From Hyphomicrobium nitrativorans NL23 (GTDB lineage Bacteria; Pseudomonadota; Alphaproteobacteria; Rhizobiales; Hyphomicrobiaceae): a DNA stretch of 64,000 nucleotides. This document shows positions 63,680-64,000 of this stretch, one piece after another (positions within the stretch are counted from its first letter, which is position 1; each line of letters starts with the position of its first letter). A program made the position numbers and the translations under genes. The notes below the pieces were generated by a model that did not search any database, was not told the DNA's origin, and saw only the letters and a program-made list of their open reading frames with translations. The stretch spans positions 3,475,821-3,539,820 of the forward strand of contig NC_022997.1 of the NCBI RefSeq assembly GCF_000503895.1. Direction: 5' to 3'.

Positions 63680-64000
63680 TCATGTCTCGCGCTTCAGCTG
63701 GGCGAGTGCGGCAAACGGCCCCTTGTCCTCCTTGATCTTGGGATCGACCCAATCGAATTCGACATCCGGTTTGCGCGGATAGGGATCGAGGGCCGCCGAC
63801 AGAACCTCATAGATCAGGCTCCCGGCGTCGATCCGGTCGTTCTCGATCGGCGCCATATCGGCAATGGAAGAGACCTCACGGTCACCGGCAACGACCGGCT
63901 CGTCTTCGAGCGCAGCCGCGGGGGCGAGCGTGACGGAGAATTCCTCGCGGATATGGGCCGGCACCGGATCGAGGCTCACCACACACGCCTGCGTGACCTC
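63680..64000 (-). CDS. DUF177 (YceD) protein, 3' part
   Basis: The frame is open from the window edge to the stop at 63680 and includes VTQACVVSLDPVPAHIREEF, IDAGSLIYEVLSAALDPYPR and PFAALAQLKRET. This matches the C-terminal half of DUF177 proteins (E. coli YceD), which act in large ribosomal subunit or 23S rRNA processing and lie upstream of plsX. The 5' end is outside the window. Confidence 0.9.
   Translation of the reverse strand, partial: EVTQACVVSLDPVPAHIREEFSVTLAPAAALEDEPVVAGDREVSSIADMAPIENDRIDAGSLIYEVLSAALDPYPRKPDVEFDWVDPKIKEDKGPFAALAQLKRET

Overview
The window comes from a GC-rich alphaproteobacterium, most likely Hyphomicrobiales (Rhizobiales). Three things point there: the core block DUF177 (YceD)-plsX-fabH-ihfA-merR at the right end, a FixJ-type response regulator paired with a MASE1 histidine kinase, and a RirA-type iron operator (TGA-N9-TCA). 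The genus cannot be fixed from sequence alone; Hyphomicrobium or a relative is a guess.

Layout. 1-9120: end of an unidentified gene, a 293-bp inverted-repeat element, a secreted Cys-rich protein divergent from a GlcD-type FAD dehydrogenase, a MASE1 kinase/FixJ regulator pair with a candidate TACGTA operator, two micro-genes, a methyltransferase, and an OpgC-type acyltransferase coupled to an SGNH protein. 9120-21050: small membrane and PilZ-like proteins, a relic of a metal exporter, a large autotransporter with six repeats, an AraC/GyrI regulator, a TVP38-like membrane protein, a quinone-oxidoreductase/HxlR pair, an IS630 relic and an intact DmeF-type CDF exporter. 21060-34860: two iron-siderophore uptake cassettes without siderophore synthesis genes. 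The first is AraC / TonB receptor-MFS-flavin monooxygenase. The second is AraC-TonB receptor-two fused ABC exporter-type subunits-MFS, which matches the YbtA/FyuA/YbtPQX arrangement. Stop and start codons overlap along both operons.

35347-58786 is a genomic island of about 23.4 kb in a tRNA-Pro(GGG) gene. It is bounded by a 46/47-bp direct repeat of the tRNA 3' half, has a P4-type integrase just inside the left end, and carries matching 27-bp candidate arm sites near both ends. The island is less GC-rich and is mostly defence-like cargo. It holds a SIR2-STAND-TPR protein with a C-terminal cold-shock-like domain; a TIR-like protein; a membrane-anchored PD-(D/E)XK nuclease with a four-helix membrane partner; a Zn-cluster/HEAT protein overlapping a second PD-(D/E)XK protein, followed by an HNH protein; and a HEPN protein coupled to a 639-residue protein of unknown function. 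A helicase-like ATPase, a GT-A glycosyltransferase and an RHH regulator lie at the right end. No capsid, conjugation or CRISPR genes were seen.

58741-64000 is the chromosomal flank: tRNA-Pro, an Sfp-type phosphopantetheinyl transferase, a MerR-type regulator, ihfA, fabH, plsX and the 3' part of a DUF177 gene. The best candidates for an undescribed system are the HEAT/PD-(D/E)XK/HNH block (45712-51086), the HEPN pair (51392-54437) and the SIR2-STAND-CSD protein (39180-42311). A further oddity is that the tRNA-Pro copy rebuilt by the island carries one extra base in the anticodon stem relative to the displaced copy.
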